Source: Chalara sp. BL73
Lineage: Eukaryota > Ascomycota > Leotiomycetes > Helotiales
NCBI GenBank assembly: GCA_918026815.1
Contig: CAKJVC010000182.1
Coordinates: forward strand, 434,001 to 498,000
Direction: 5' to 3'
DNA: 64,000 nt
The position numbers and the translations under genes were made by a program. The notes beneath the pieces were generated by a model. The model ran no database searches. It was not told the DNA's origin and saw only the letters and a list, made by a program, of their open reading frames with translations. Below are positions 50,535 through 63,194 of the stretch, in pieces; within the stretch, counting starts at the first letter, position 1; each line of letters starts with the position of its first letter.

Positions 50535-52028
50535 GATTAAGAAACTTGTGTCGATCCTCTAATTTATTTCAATATACAGTCGTGACAGGTAATTGACGGT
50601 GGCTAGATTGGATAGGCTTTATTCTCCGTTAAACAAGCAACAAGGAGAAAGCCAGTCTCCAGCAAGTGAAGGACTACCCAAACGAGAGTGAGGTAGGAAG
50701 CCTTGAGGGATGAAATGGGAAACGAATCGCTATGACAAGAGGAAGTAGTCTATATATTCGAAGAGATCACGAGAATCTGAGAGAAAGAGATATCCCGGAT
50801 CAGCTGGCTCCAGATGATATATCTCAGACCCGCCGATGTTTAAGCGGATAAACAAGACAAAACTCCACACTTAAAATAGGAAGAAAGTACAAGACTATAA
50901 AGCTACACCATATGGACGAGCGTAGCGGCTGAATCGGCCGTCCGTTGCAGATGGCCGTGAGATAGATGTGAACTATAACTTGCTCTGGCCAGCCCACAGG
51001 CTGCTGCAGTCCACCCGGGATACTGCATAAGCTACCGAATCGACCGACTGACCGACCTGGGAATTGAATGGATATCTTCCGCAAGCCTGCGGCGGGTGCT
51101 GCGTGGGTAGCCATGGCACGGCAGACGAGTGACTTATTAATTGGCAGAGACGTCGGAAGTACGAGCCTCTGAGCCTAGAAAATCGCCTCGAAAGCAGAAG
51201 CACTGATAGAAAATCACTTGCCGGGACCCTGTCGCTCATCAGGAAGGACGGTGCGAACTTTGTGGGGCGACGTGTGAGGGGAATGTCGCTATCTATGAAC
51301 AGGGCATTGTGTGCTCAAAGATGCTGTGTACAGGTCGAAGTAACTTTTTCTCCCAGCGAACACCGCATTTCAGCTCGTACTCAACCGAGATGCGTCGAAA
51401 GGCTCACTAAGGACGCAATCATAACAAGGCCTAGACGCATTGATATACAATGTGCATATGCAGCAGAGACAAAGAACTTTTTGTCTTTGTGTTCATCTGA
51501 TTTCATCAAGCAATGATCGCTCAGGATAGCAAGCCTTCCGCTTCGGAAGTCGGGCCGCTGTCGCCAGGATCTCCTTCAGGAAAAGCAGCGCCGTTTGCCT
51601 CCTCGTTGTAGAATATGACCAATATACTGCTCAGCAAAACTATTGGGAAGAGAACGGGGCTTTTTGAGCTTTAACACTGTCTCTTATCGTAGAATTGATG
51701 TTGTGCGTATCCGTCGGGCTGCTTTTGCTGCATTGTCGCACAGTCTTTACCAGATTTTGAAGGGAAAGGAAGGGGAAGGGAGGAGGAGAACGACCGCCGG
51801 TTGAGCCGGTGACTGCTGATTGGACAGAAGAATCTTATCTAATCTAGGAATAACCTCAACATCAACTCTAACCATCTTTGCCTGAACAAAATGTCCTTCC
51901 TAAAGGAACACATTGAAGGATAAACTAGCAAGCCATCCTCGACTCCTTGGAACCGTTCAAATTTAAGCTTGCAGAGTATGCAACACCCATGACCCATTCC
52001 ACGAGGCCCGATCTGTCCGCCCTGCGTC
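50535..52028. promoter_or_regulatory. Divergent promoter spacer GH3 / DUF202 gene
   Basis: This 1.5-kb stretch must hold both promoters. Only short frames without support were seen. It is AG-rich around 50.6-50.8 kb, just upstream of the GH3 start. Confidence 0.45.
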
Positions 52029-53092
52029 ATGGCTGAGACATCCGTCAACGCTCCAGATGCCATGATATCCAATACCGCCACAGAGGGAGCTCCAGATAGC
52101 CTTACAGATGGGATAGACGCCGCGCCGATTGAAGCCACCGAGCTGTCACAAATAAGAAGCAATTATGCCCTCGTTTCATCGAACTACCAGGGAGGATCAC
52201 GCACACCATTGAAGAAGAGCAGCAATATCTTTGAACATATTACTTATAATATCCAAAAGTTCTGGAGGCTACAGGTCAGGGTTGTAGTTCCTCATGAAAG
52301 TTGCAGGGACCATTTGGGTATGAGCAACTCCGATTTGTTTCTCCTCTTCGCAGCATCATGGGTCTTGAACAAGGTGTCATCCCATCCCTAAGCGCAACGG
52401 CTGTTTTGGTTTCGACTACTTATGCTTGCGTGCATGATGTTTTCTAGATTTCTTTACAGCACGTTTCATCACCCATTTGCATGTCAAGTGGATCATTTCT
52501 GCAAATCATCTGAGCTCGGGCTCAACTAATCTCGTGAAGCAAATGTAATAGGCAATCCATATTGCCTTATGCCTTTCTTGTTTGTCTTTCTTATGCAACA
52601 GAATTTCAACTACTGACTCCTCAACAGCTCTTGAGCGAACTTATCTCGCATACCTTAGGACCTCCCTCGCTCTGTCAATGCTTGGGATAATAGTTGCACA
52701 GCTGTTGTGGGTCATCCAAGGCCCATCAATGCTAGTCAAGGATATATACTGATATTTTCGCGAATATAGCCGCCTCCAGCACGCTCCAAACCCAAACGGA
52801 GTCTTTGGCTTCTATGTTCTTGGAAAGCCACTGTCTTGCATATGTCAAGGCGCCGCAATCTATACTTTATTCGTAGGTGCTTTCAGGACATGGAGATCAC
52901 AAAACGCCATCGTCAGAGGCAAAGCGATCACGGGCGGATTTGAGATTATCCTGATGGCAGCCGGGATATTCGCCGTAAGTTTCATTGTTATCTTCGCTGG
53001 GGATCTTCCTTTAACAAATCAATCAGATCCTACTAATGTTCTTCGTGCTCTTGCTTGCGGTGAACATCTCAAAAGAGCATATCTTACATTAA
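52029..53092 (+). CDS. DUF202-family three-helix membrane protein
   Basis: Exons are 52029-52317, 52628-52706, 52770-52974 and 53027-53092, giving 212 residues. The N-terminal half is hydrophilic and Ser/Ala/Asp-rich. A VVVPHESCRDHL segment then leads into the DUF202 fold, which begins ALERTYLAYLRTSLALSMLG (helix 1). Helix 2 is CICQGAAIYTLFVGAF, and helix 3 is ILMAAGIFAILLMFFVLLLAV, created by joining exons 3 and 4. The same membrane domain occurs in vacuolar transporter chaperone Vtc1 and bacterial YidH, but the cytosolic half here does not resemble Vtc2-4. Membrane location is inferred and function is unknown. Intron 1 is long (310 nt) and its donor GTATGA is acceptable. Confidence 0.85.
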
Positions 53093-54709
53093 TTATCGAC
53101 TGATGCATAGTAGTACAAAACCAATCAATAGAAACGCCAAATTGTTCTCGGCATAACAACAACATCACTGGCCGGTGATAGCCCGGGCAATATGTCACTG
53201 GAGTTCCATCAATGGCAATGACTGCTGATAAGCCACACGCTCCAACATTTCTCCATCTTGCAGAGGACCACAAGCAAATGTATCTGGATACGTAACCAAA
53301 CCTGAATTTGTTTGAAGCAGGGATCTCGGGTATCGCGTGCTTCTACCGACGTGCCACGGCACTTGGATAATAAGCTTTCTTGTATACCCCGTCAGCCAAA
53401 AGTCAGGACAAATTCTATATAATCCGTTGGTAGTATCATGGCTTGCAGATTATATTACAATTCCAAGGATCTTCCTGATGCGCTGAAAATATTCACTACT
53501 TCAAGTCAGATGGCAAAGATTTTGAGACAAGGGACGAAGATTATACTGAATATCATCTCGTCATGAGAGGTGCTTCTTCGATATATTGGTGAAACTCTCA
53601 TTATCGCCAGATTGCAAGTAAGATTTGGAATAGCGGAGTCCAGCTCAAGAGTGCACGACACATACAACAAAAACTGACGACTTAAATAGTGACCCTTGCC
53701 TCATGATGTATCTGAATTCATGCTTGTGATACTTTTTTGGGGTCAATGTTTGCAGTTCACACTCTTACCATCTCACACTCTATAACTAGTAGCTGGCTAA
53801 GGAAGTCTTTAAGCGTTCCGATTTATATAGGACATGCTCTATCGCCAGCTCCCATCTTTATCCCAAGAGAGCAAGCTTACTTATCCTATTATGTTACTAA
53901 TTTTACCATCTTGGTACTTTGTGGGTATGCTGTGTTCAGGTAGGACTGAGTACCCTGATGTGTTTGACCCGCGACCTTGAGCGTATCCCAATAGCTATTA
54001 CAAAATCGCTACATATTTATTCTAAAGCAACAGCTATTGCATGTTTGGCGATACTTTGTTGAGCTGAAGTACTCCGGCGAATGTAATACTCTCCTCTACA
54101 AGCCATGACAAATCAAACTTATGATTCTGCATCTCGATGAAGCTATTACTTTGACATAATTCAGCTATCCCGTTTTTTTTTTAACTTTTGAACTTTTGAG
54201 CCCGTAGGATCTATCAAGACTGGAGCCTCAGTGTTTCAAAATCGAAAAATAATAATAGCTTAAAATGAAGATTGTGAAACATTGCCTATCCCTAAGTGCT
54301 CACAGCCTACACATCAATATCACGTGATGCGTCGCCATCTGATAAATTTTTAAGTGGGGTTCCGATGCCATGGCTCCATTAGCATTGTGTTACGACATCG
54401 AAAAGAGTGGAGTGGAGGCGAGATAGACACTATGATGGGGTTTGAATAGACGCAACGCCTCTAACACTCTCGCTGTTACATTCAATATTCGAGCATATAT
54501 ATATGGTTGAATAGCTTGTTGTGCGCGTGGCAGAGACAAACGAGCTCATCCGCAGATCTCCAGGACGCGAGGACAAATTCCACACAACATTTGGAGTTTG
54601 GGACGCGGCTGGTTTTCTCAACGCTCTATAGGGTTTGCCCCAGACCATTGTCACCCAACCTCAGCTTTGTATCTACAGTGTTGGCACAGCTCGCGCAGCA
54701 AATTTCAAG
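53093..54709. other. Intergenic, 1.6 kb
   Basis: This AT-rich spacer lies between tandem genes. I saw no supported gene, repeat or RNA. The last 300 bp presumably holds the zinc transporter promoter. Confidence 0.45.
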
Positions 54710-56465
54710 ATGACGTGGTCCAAATCTACTCGAATTACCATCATGCTGGCCATTGATGCAGCATTCTTCGTCCTTGAACTGGGAGTTGGGCTGGCCGTTG
54801 GCTCCCTGGCTTTAATGGCAGACGCCTTCCATATGGTTAGACCATTTTAATGGGATTTAATGATTTCGCAATGCTAATGAGTCACAGTTAAACGATATTA
54901 TCTCATTGGCAGTGGGACTCTGGGCTGTAAAAGCTGCACAGAAGTCTTCCACGGACAAATACTCCTTTGGCGTCAGTACAACCCTCCCCGCAAGTCTCAG
55001 CTGGGCTAATAACTTGTAGTGGCTGAGGGCAGAAATTCTAGGTGCATTCTTTAATGCTGTGTTCCTGATTGCACTATGCCTTTCTATCGTCCTCGAAGCC
55101 ATTACTCGACTGATCGATCCACCCGAAATAAGCAATCCTATACTCATTCTCATCGTTGGCTCTTTAGGTCTTGCTTCAAATCTTGCAGGCTTTTTCGTTC
55201 TTGGTGGGCATGGCCATTCTCATGGAGCTGCAGAAGAGCACTCTCATGATGAACTAGGCGCTGCCGAGGAAGGATATGGCTATCAGCATCATGACAATGA
55301 GGGCCATATCGCCGATGAGGATGGACATGGTGGAGATGTGTTTCCGGAAGCTGTTATTGCCAAAGCAAAGAAGGTGCAGCAAACTCGCTTAGCCAAGGCA
55401 GATTACGGAACCAGCACCATAAGATCGAAATCATCGCCGAGAAAACACAGGAGATCGGGTAGCGGGCGTATCACCAACATCGATCAGATCAGCATACATC
55501 CAGCCAGCTTCAGACAGGACATTATTTCGCTCGGTAGACCACAATTTGACGGAATTGAAAGCGAAGAAAACACCGCTTCGGAAGGCGAGAACGACGTGGC
55601 AGTAATTGACGAAGATGCTAATGAGACCTCTTCTCTGCTAGTCAAGACAAAAGGTCACTCCAGCGGAGCTCATAATGGTGAACATCAACATGACCATAGA
55701 GACGCGCATAAATCTCATTCTCACAACACCAGGCATGATTCTTGGCACGTGGAGCATAATCACAATAAGCCCAAGAAGGCATCAAAGGGCGGCCACAGCC
55801 ATAATCATGGCGATATGGGGATGAATGCCATGATTTTACATGTTATTGGCGATGCCCTTGGAAATGTGGGTGTCATTGTTTCCGCCTTGATTATCTGGCT
55901 CACCAGCTGGGATGGTCGGTTCTACGCAGATCCTGCTGTATCTCTCTTCATCACCCTCATCATCCTTAAATCGACAATTCCTCTTACATCGGCAACTGCA
56001 AAGATCCTTCTCCAAGCAACACCCGACCATATCGATGTTAACCACATCAAAGAAGATATACAAAAGCTTCCAGGCGTAGTTAGCTGCCACCACGTCCATA
56101 TCTGGCAACTCAGTGATACCCAGCTTGTGGCATCAATGCACATTCAAGTTGCGTTCCCTATTAGTGAAGCTAGCGGCGAGAAATATATGGACCTTGCCAA
56201 GGCTGCCAGAAAGTGTCTCCATGCATATGGAATCCACAGCGCAACTATACAACCTGAGTTCTGCCTCGATAAAGACCACGATCACACCGATAACTCACTG
56301 AACTTAGATGGCGTAGTTGGACAACCAATGTGTCGCTTAGATGACGATTGCTTATTAGAGTGTGTGGACGATTGTCAAGGCAAGGGATGCTGCACTTCTC
56401 CCTCGACAGCAGCAGGGTCGCAGCATTCACATTCCGATCATGACGGTCATGATCACGCTCATTGA
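54710..56465 (+). CDS. Cation diffusion facilitator zinc transporter (Zrc1/Cot1 type)
   Basis: CDF proteins exchange Zn2+ (or Co2+) for protons, moving metal from the cytosol into the vacuole. Exons are 54710-54835, 54888-54971 and 55020-56465, giving 551 residues. The two metal-site HxxxD pairs are visible: His 41-Asp 45 (HMLND, created by the first splice) in TM2, and His 344 in HVIGDALGNVG in TM5. A long cytosolic loop between TM4 and TM5 is His-rich (HGHSHGAAEEHSHDE, HQHDHRDAHKSHSH), as in Zrc1. The C-terminal CDF cytoplasmic domain contains LPGVVSCHHVHIWQLSD. The tail is Cys- and His-rich, ending CCTSPS...HSDHDGHDHAH. Tandem to the DUF202 gene with no evidence of a shared role. Confidence 0.95.
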
Positions 56466-56911
56466 AAATTTTTTATATTTTGTATGTACGCTTGGTAGAG
56501 TGAGGAGGATGTTTTGATAGAGGTTAATGGGTAGCTCTTTGCACTGGCGTTTAAGGGAACCGCTCTTTTTGGGGGCAATACATGGCTCTTAGAGTGAGAA
56601 GGAGCGCAATTGCATGTAGCTTATTCATAGTGCATAATTCCGACTGACCATCGAGTGCTCGTCCATATGCAGTTTTCTATGGGGCGCGAAGTGTGATTGA
56701 TTGTAGCGGCATTGCAAGTACAAAATAGAAGCCCAGCTGGCCCTAACAAAGCCCTCAAGGTTGACGAATAGCCTATAAAATGGTCTCTACGCAGGAGTTC
56801 CCATTATTCGGAAATTCTTGACCCAGAACCCTCAAATCGATGCAAGCAGGGACTTACCGAACGCTACCATCGACAGGAAAGTGCAATAATTATGGGCAGT
56901 ATCTAACTTAA
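56466..56911. other. Convergent 3' spacer
   Basis: This 446-bp stretch lies between the zinc transporter stop and the stop codon of the small minus-strand coding unit. Nothing else is visible. Confidence 0.45.
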
Positions 56912-57283
56912 CTATGCCTTATTACGATAGTACTGTGGTTGGTTGGTTGGTTGTTCATCTTGTAGAATTCGATACGGGATCTTCAACACAAAATGATTGG
57001 GCGGCTCTTTAATCCGAACGGCTATTCCATCCGACTTGTAGAAGTGCTCCAGAGCTATTTCGGACACCGGAATCTGGGTATAAAACCCTTTTATCTTTCT
57101 GCTTCCAACTGCGATTACCCTCTGTTCTCGCCAACTTGAGATGTGGAAGTGAAGATTATGGAAAAGGACAAGTGTACCTCTTTCCCGCCGTAAATCTCAC
57201 TTGCCTGTTATCCTTCCTCGTTTGTATGGCCAGCTCTTACATTCAAACCTGTACGAGTTCACCAAATTCTCGAAACCCTCCAT
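56912..57283 (-). CDS. Small protein or truncated gene remnant (about 108 aa)
   Basis: I do not recognise this family. A minus-strand frame of about 94 codons with no ATG (57195-56912) joins through a 45-nt intron (57196-57240, GTAAGA donor, ATAAC branch) to an ATG at 57283. The product is 108 residues starting MEGFENLVNSYRFE and ending QYYRNKA. Its residue mix (GTLVLFHNLHFHISSW, KGFYTQIPVSEIALEH, HFVLKIPYRIL) looks protein-like. The first-exon frame stays open upstream of that ATG to an in-frame TAG at 57311-57313. Beyond the stop, the same frame continues as protein-like sequence (DEMEGYPPRIIDK). This suggests either an independent small gene or the 3' end of a longer gene broken by a nonsense mutation. 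I left the stop as it is. Confidence 0.4.
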
Positions 57284-59029
57284 AACAAAGTCAATCCTCG
57301 CAGTACTATGCTATTTATCAATAATCCTTGGTGGGTAGCCTTCCATCTCGTCGGGGAGGTGATCAGTGTGAGCGCGTCGGCGGCGCTATACATATACATA
57401 TTCTAATTTGCCCTGCTAGGAGGCTCCAGAGCACCAAAATTACTTTGCTCTATTGAAATCTAGCCCATAAATCAGATAATGCAATACCACCAATACGACT
57501 TCTACAGTCTCAGATCTTAGGCATCACCCCAGTCTCCTTTGCGTGGAAATTCGAAGCCATCATTGGCTGTTCTATTGTTAGGGCTATCAGATTCGACTTG
57601 GAGCAGATATAAGTGCTACTCGGCGGCCGATGAGAGCTTCAAGAGCAATGCATCTGTGTTTGAGATGCTACCTTCCAAAATGATGTGCTCTAGGTCAGCA
57701 ATTACCATGTTTCGTTTTAGGACGAGACTGTCATTTATCAGCAAGAGGCAAAGGTTATCGAAGACGTCATATGAACATTATCGAAAGTGCGAGACAAAGT
57801 CACTGTACATACGTTATATGCGACGTCATAAGCTTGGAAGCTAAAAAGAGAAGTTGAAATTCAAATGACGAATCTCAGAGAGCACGCTAGGGTGAGTCGG
57901 TGCGCACAACTCTAAACAAGAAATGGCTGTCATAGTGAGCAGTTCAAAGTTGGGGGTAACACTGCTATCCTGTTCTTAAACCTAAGCCTATATGTCATTC
58001 CGGTGGACTCTGGCAAGAACTGGCTCAGCCAAACAACGCCTTTCGGGTCAAGTACAGGCGCAATATGTTAGCCAAGATGAGGGAAGCCATTTTGAAAGCT
58101 AATCTACGCAAGGGGTTGAAATTGTTGTTTGTTTATGTCTCGTCCTTACGATGGGTTTTGTTGATCCACGGATCTGTACGGTAGGCTGATTGTTACGAAA
58201 TACCGTGGCGAAACTTCATCCAAATGTAAGATTTTATCCTCTTAACTGCGACAGAAATGAAACCGAGATCGCGATTCTTCGAAACCTGCTTGGCGCATAA
58301 GATGAGATTGGATCTTTGTCTATAGAGGCGCATCTGCGGCAGGATGGCGTACCACAGAAAGCGGCTTGTGAGCTATGAATCAAGGCAGCATTTATTTTTT
58401 GACTAACAAGGTCGCCACACCGGAAATATCTCCTGTTACACACTCAAGTCATATACTATTCAGGGTTCTCCTACATATCGCTCCAGTGATAGGAGGGCAG
58501 TCCGATGTGCCGACCCCTTTAAACATTTCGCTCCCAGGTTGTTAGGCAGCGGAAATGGCACTGATCTGCCATAATGGGCGATTCTTTGACGGCAGCGTGT
58601 CCGACCCCGCGAAAGTTACAGGCTCATATGACCACACGAATAGGCAATCTTGCGATGCTCATTCTTGTTGAAAGAAAACTACTTTCAACACCATGCAATT
58701 GGCGCTGCCATTCTTCTGCTTTTTTTCTGTTTCATAAATTACGTTTATATATATTCAACATCTGTAGCTGGGGAAACGAAGTTTTAAAACGCTGAGCTAT
58801 GGTCACCAACTTTACTCAAAGCATGAAAGGCTAGTGTGGCGCCTATTAGAACGCTATATTGGTCAAATTCCTTGTAGATACAGCATTTCACAGAAAACGG
58901 CATTGTCAGAGTATATAGAATGTGTGAGTTGGTTCTCCAGGCTGAACTCCTCCCTTTTAAGGACTGCGAGATTTGTATTCACATCAGAAGACTGCTGGCA
59001 TACGCCTCACCGATGAGGCGGACCTGCGG
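57284..59029. other. Intergenic, 1.7 kb
   Basis: Apart from possible upstream remnants of the small unit at 57.0-57.4 kb, I see short frames only, including a 101-codon plus-strand frame at 57539-57844 with no recognisable feature. The right end should hold the promoter of the SAM-HMG gene. Confidence 0.4.
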
Positions 59030-61614
59030 ATGGCGGAACTGCGAGTGATTCTGCAGGACCTTGGGCTCCAAGAGTACTTCGACTGCTTCATCGAAAATGG
59101 CTTTGATTCATGGGACAGCTTTATCGACATCAGTGAAGCAGATTTGACGGTACTCGGCGTGAAATTAGGCCACAGACGGAAGTTGCAGAGAGAGATTGCT
59201 CGTCGTCTAGGTTATCCCGTCAAAGAGCCGCTTACGCAAACGACAATAGTAAACACGAATGAAGAACCGAGTAGCGCAGAGAGTATAACAGATCCAAGAC
59301 GGCCAAAGAGGAGGTACAGACGACATCCTCCGCGAGATCTTAACGCTCCCACTAGACCGGATACTGCTTATGTAGCGTACGTCAAATTCATGCGCCAGGA
59401 CCCCGAGATAGCAAACCTTCCCTTCGTCGAGATCGCCAAACTTCTTGGACATCGATGGTCACATCTTTCGAGCACAGTGAAAGAGGTCTGGATCAGAACT
59501 GCCGCAGCAGAAAAACAAGAATATGATTCTGCCCTCGCGAAGTATAATAAAAGCAAAGAATACCAGAGCTACTGTGAGGCGTCTCAGGAAAATCCACCGA
59601 ACGAAGATCTGCGCCTCTATCTGAGCAGTACATCGCCAGGAAACCATTTCCCGCCTAGCGAAAGCGATATTCCTTCGCGTATTGATAAAGGCAAGCGGAG
59701 AGAAAGCTCTACAGACTGCTCAGTAGGTTCTCACCAGACTGAGTTTGATTTTGCACACCACTGCTCCACTGCTTCTGTATGTTGATCTTGGTTATATTAC
59801 TCCTCAGATATGTCGTTGACGTAAAAGAAATATTAGGCTTCAACGACTGATACAATCGACCCAGCAGAGATTTCGACGCCATATGTTAGTAGTTCCCCTG
59901 CAACATCTATCTGCGAAAGTGCTGGCACTGAGAAATATGTGCCGCTCACCGAAAGCATCTGGCTAGTGATATCTCAAGAGCAAGCTACACATCCGAATCA
60001 GTCCGCCACACGCCTCACCTATAATGACCTCCTACCACATAATTTACACTCCTCGACACCATCAAGAAACATTCATGTTCAAACCAGCGAACCTTTCGAC
60101 CTCCAGCCTAGGGTAGTTATTCGGACCACACTAGAGATGTTTTTACAGAATATAAATACTGTCTATTGCCTAGTCAATCCCAATGATCTTCGGAGCCACT
60201 TAAATTCTACCCTTGATAAAATTGTTCGGACCTCAAACTTAGTCTCGTCTTTATTATGCATCTGTCTTGCTTTGGGTTACCAAACTTACCCCAAAGGATC
60301 AACAGCTATGGCTGTTATGTGGTACGAGGAAGGTCGAAAATATTTAGATGGTCATGATTGGTCTATCAATCCGACTGTAATGCAGATATTGGCACTAGTC
60401 AGCATGTATCATATGTTAGAACGGCCGGCAACCTCGAGTCATTACTTAGGTACTGTTACCTTGACACTGAAAGACATTTACTAATCATGGCAGATGCTGC
60501 AATTCGCATTGGTGAGCGTAACGGCTTCCATAGGATAGCAGAAAACTATGACAGACCTTATGACTCCTCGAACCTAGAGTGGCTGGGTATATGGAACACG
60601 ATCCAGACTATGCATCGGTACCTCTCACACCTCAGCTGTGGTTTCTTCTTTAAATCTGACTAGAGCTCAGAATTCTGTTCCTCGGACATAGCACAAGAGA
60701 TTCCATGCCGCGTCCCTGGGAAGCCCTGACATGTAATTCAGTAAGTCTGCGCCCAATTTTGTTAGCTGTAAACTAATTGCAAAACTAGCAAGAAATTACT
60801 TATAAACACATCACGGCCCAACCCACAATTGCCTCGTCTGCCTCTAGCGCACTCTCCAATATTCTAGGTGGTGTTCAGCAGCAACTCGGTCAGAGTAATA
60901 GTATGCCGGTCTGGAGAGGACGCCTTTTCACAAAAGAGCTAGAGGCGTGGCTGCAGCACCTTCCAAGCCATCTATCACTTCCCATAATCTCTAAGACACA
61001 GCGTCTGGATCATTTTATGATGAGAGATGTCCTCTCTGAAGCTTCTGAAGCACAAAAGACTGAAATTGTAAGGACATGATCATAAAATGTCAGTTTGACC
61101 TACGGCTGATCACCTTAGCTACATCTTCATTCCCTCTATTTCGGCACGATGAGCCTATTAAAGAGCCCATTCCTGCAAGGGCTAGTGACGGCAACCACTT
61201 GCCCGCCTGCTTCTGTAGGAGGCGAAATGCAACGTATCTCTTATGAATGGTAAATATGCTCCTAATAGTAGTCAAAAGCAAGTATATATTAATGCCGCTA
61301 GCTTGGACGCCGCCTTTCAATTAATTGATCTCTGTACTGCCCTCCACAGCACCTCTCCCTTCCCAGTGTATGCCGGGCTTCCACAAATCGTACTCTTCAC
61401 ATCATCTCTGACTTGTATACTTGGCATAATCTGGCAACGTCGATTACTGGCTAGCGATAACTCCGCCTCTCGCGACTGGTTGGAGCGGACAAACTACAGT
61501 CTATTTGTTGCGTTGGACATCTTCAAATACTGTGCCAAGGTCAGTGAGCAATCCCAACGTCACTACCTGGTCCTGCGGCGGATCCTCAGTTGGCTTGAGA
61601 GTGGCGTAGGTTGA
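59030..61614 (+). CDS. SAM domain + HMG-box + fungal transcription factor (MHR) domain protein
   Basis: The exon model is 59030-59776, 59837-60449, 60494-60617, 60671-60740, 60789-61067, 61119-61249 and 61302-61614, giving 758 residues with every junction in phase. A SAM domain fills residues 2-64 (LQDLGLQEYFDCFIENGFD, then DLTVLGVKLGHRRKL). After a basic linker (PKRRYRRHPP) comes an HMG box (about 100-175: DLNAPTRPDTAYVAYVKFM, EIAKLLGHRWSHLS). The remainder resembles the fungal-specific TF middle homology region: HYLDAAIRIGERNGFHR, WNTIQTMHR, LHLHSLYFGTM and CLDAAFQLIDLC. There is no Zn2Cys6 cluster, so the HMG box is the DNA-binding part. The start at 59030 is preferred because the SAM fold begins there; an in-frame ATG also lies at 58973. 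The introns of 44-60 nt are short and the fourth acceptor is inferred, so the middle of the model is less certain than the ends. Confidence 0.75.
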
Positions 61615-62586
61615 AAGCCGGTCAAAAATTGTGAGGTTTCTTTGTAAATCTCTTAGGCTGTTTTCTCATCACAGTTCATGTGTTAGAGACAATCAAAAGG
61701 GTATGAAACAAATCTATTTCAGCTAGAGTCAACAGAGATCCGTTGCTTGCGTCTCGAAATGATAAGCTCTGCTGTCAAAGGAACGATACCTTCTTCCTGG
61801 CCCATTAGGTATTGATTCACCGCGACCACTTACCTGGGAGATTCAAAACCTATATACTTGGTAAGATGACGATCGTATGTCTTCCGCGAGATTTTCAGGC
61901 ATCATCGTATACTTTCCTCAGAAACCTGAGGTGTATTTAGGGAGCCGTCGTAGTCTCTCAAACCTGAGTAAGTGGGATCTCTTATATGCCCTGTTCGAAA
62001 GGGCAGAGGCAGGTCATTCATCCGAATATTTGCTAGCTGGCACTCTTGTTCACCCACACAAAATTGCCGCCATGGTGAGCAGACTGAAGATAAAGTGGTA
62101 GAAAGAACGAATCACCAAGCTAAAATTGGTGAAGTGAATATACAGCTGGCCGATAAGGTAGAAGCATATACAATCGAAGTCCTTGAAATTCAAATATTCA
62201 TAGATATTCGAAACCCTTTTTGCAGTGCCTTTGCGGCCTTTGAGTACAGGTCAGTAAGGGACTTCATTTTTATTTGATGGAAACTCTGTAATCATACATC
62301 TTTGTTGAGCTGCCTATAAGTGTATATGCAACAATATTATCTGATATCTGACTATCCAATAACAGTTTCTGGGCAGAGCTTATAAAATTTTCGGCAGCTT
62401 TGTTTCTAAGAAATTGATGTGAAGCTGTTATGCTCTACCAGGAAGGTTTATTGGGGTGCTCTTGTTTTGGCGTGTATTTCAGATGGATTTTGTTAAAACG
62501 CTATGTGGCCGACATCATGTTAAACTCATGATTTCGCTACGGATACAATTTACGGGTACGATCGAAGGTTTTACAAAATCCATCCC

Positions 62587-62605
62587 AAAAAAAAAAAAAA
62601 AAAAA
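62587..62605. repeat. Poly-A tract
   Basis: An A run of about 19 nt is directly visible. No flanking reverse-transcribed element or target-site duplication was recognised. Confidence 0.85.
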
Positions 62606-63158
62606 GGATTTGGGCTATTTGAAGGTGTGTTAAACATTTTGTTAAACATTTCCTCGAATCTGAGCATGCTACTGCCTCTCATTCATTTATCCGGCTTCTG
62701 CCTTGGAATTTTGGTCTAAGCAGAGTTTTCAATATCGTGCTACGGCAACAGTAATTACATACTACACACTCAATTATTCTCTGAGCTTCAGGAGAATTAT
62801 CAACCTACTGATGATCTTATGGCTAGTATTACGGAATTCTAGAAATTGAGAACCTGAAAATAGTGAGGCAAATCGATTCTTACCGCTTCTTTGCATTATT
62901 CAAGCACCTCTTTCAAGCCCATGAACAGCCTCCTTCGGAATGGTTGGAACCGAGATACGAGCCCTGCTTGAATATTCTAAATTCATTGCTATGCCTCATT
63001 CAAAATTCTTAGTAAATCTAATTTCGGCCAGTTGCTTGGTAGGCGTGCATTAGACATGCTGACGCTGAGGTAAGCCCTTGATGCACCCCTGTGTTTCCGC
63101 TGCAGGATTTAAAGCCAGCGAGAGATCCAGCTTTTCTTTCAGGAATGTCCATTTGATC

Positions 63159-63194
63159 TTTATTTTTATTTTTTTATTTTTATTTTTTATTTTG
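63159..63194. repeat. T-rich (TTTTTA)n tract
   Basis: Imperfect repeats of T runs separated by single A bases lie about 310 bp upstream of the monooxygenase start. Confidence 0.8.

Noticed and set aside
53019..53273. 84-codon minus-strand frame overlapping the last DUF202 exon
   Set aside because: It is antisense to a supported coding exon and starts from a non-ATG codon.
62581..62610. Poly-A tract as the tail of a retroposed element
   Set aside because: No upstream coding remnant and no target-site duplication could be seen.
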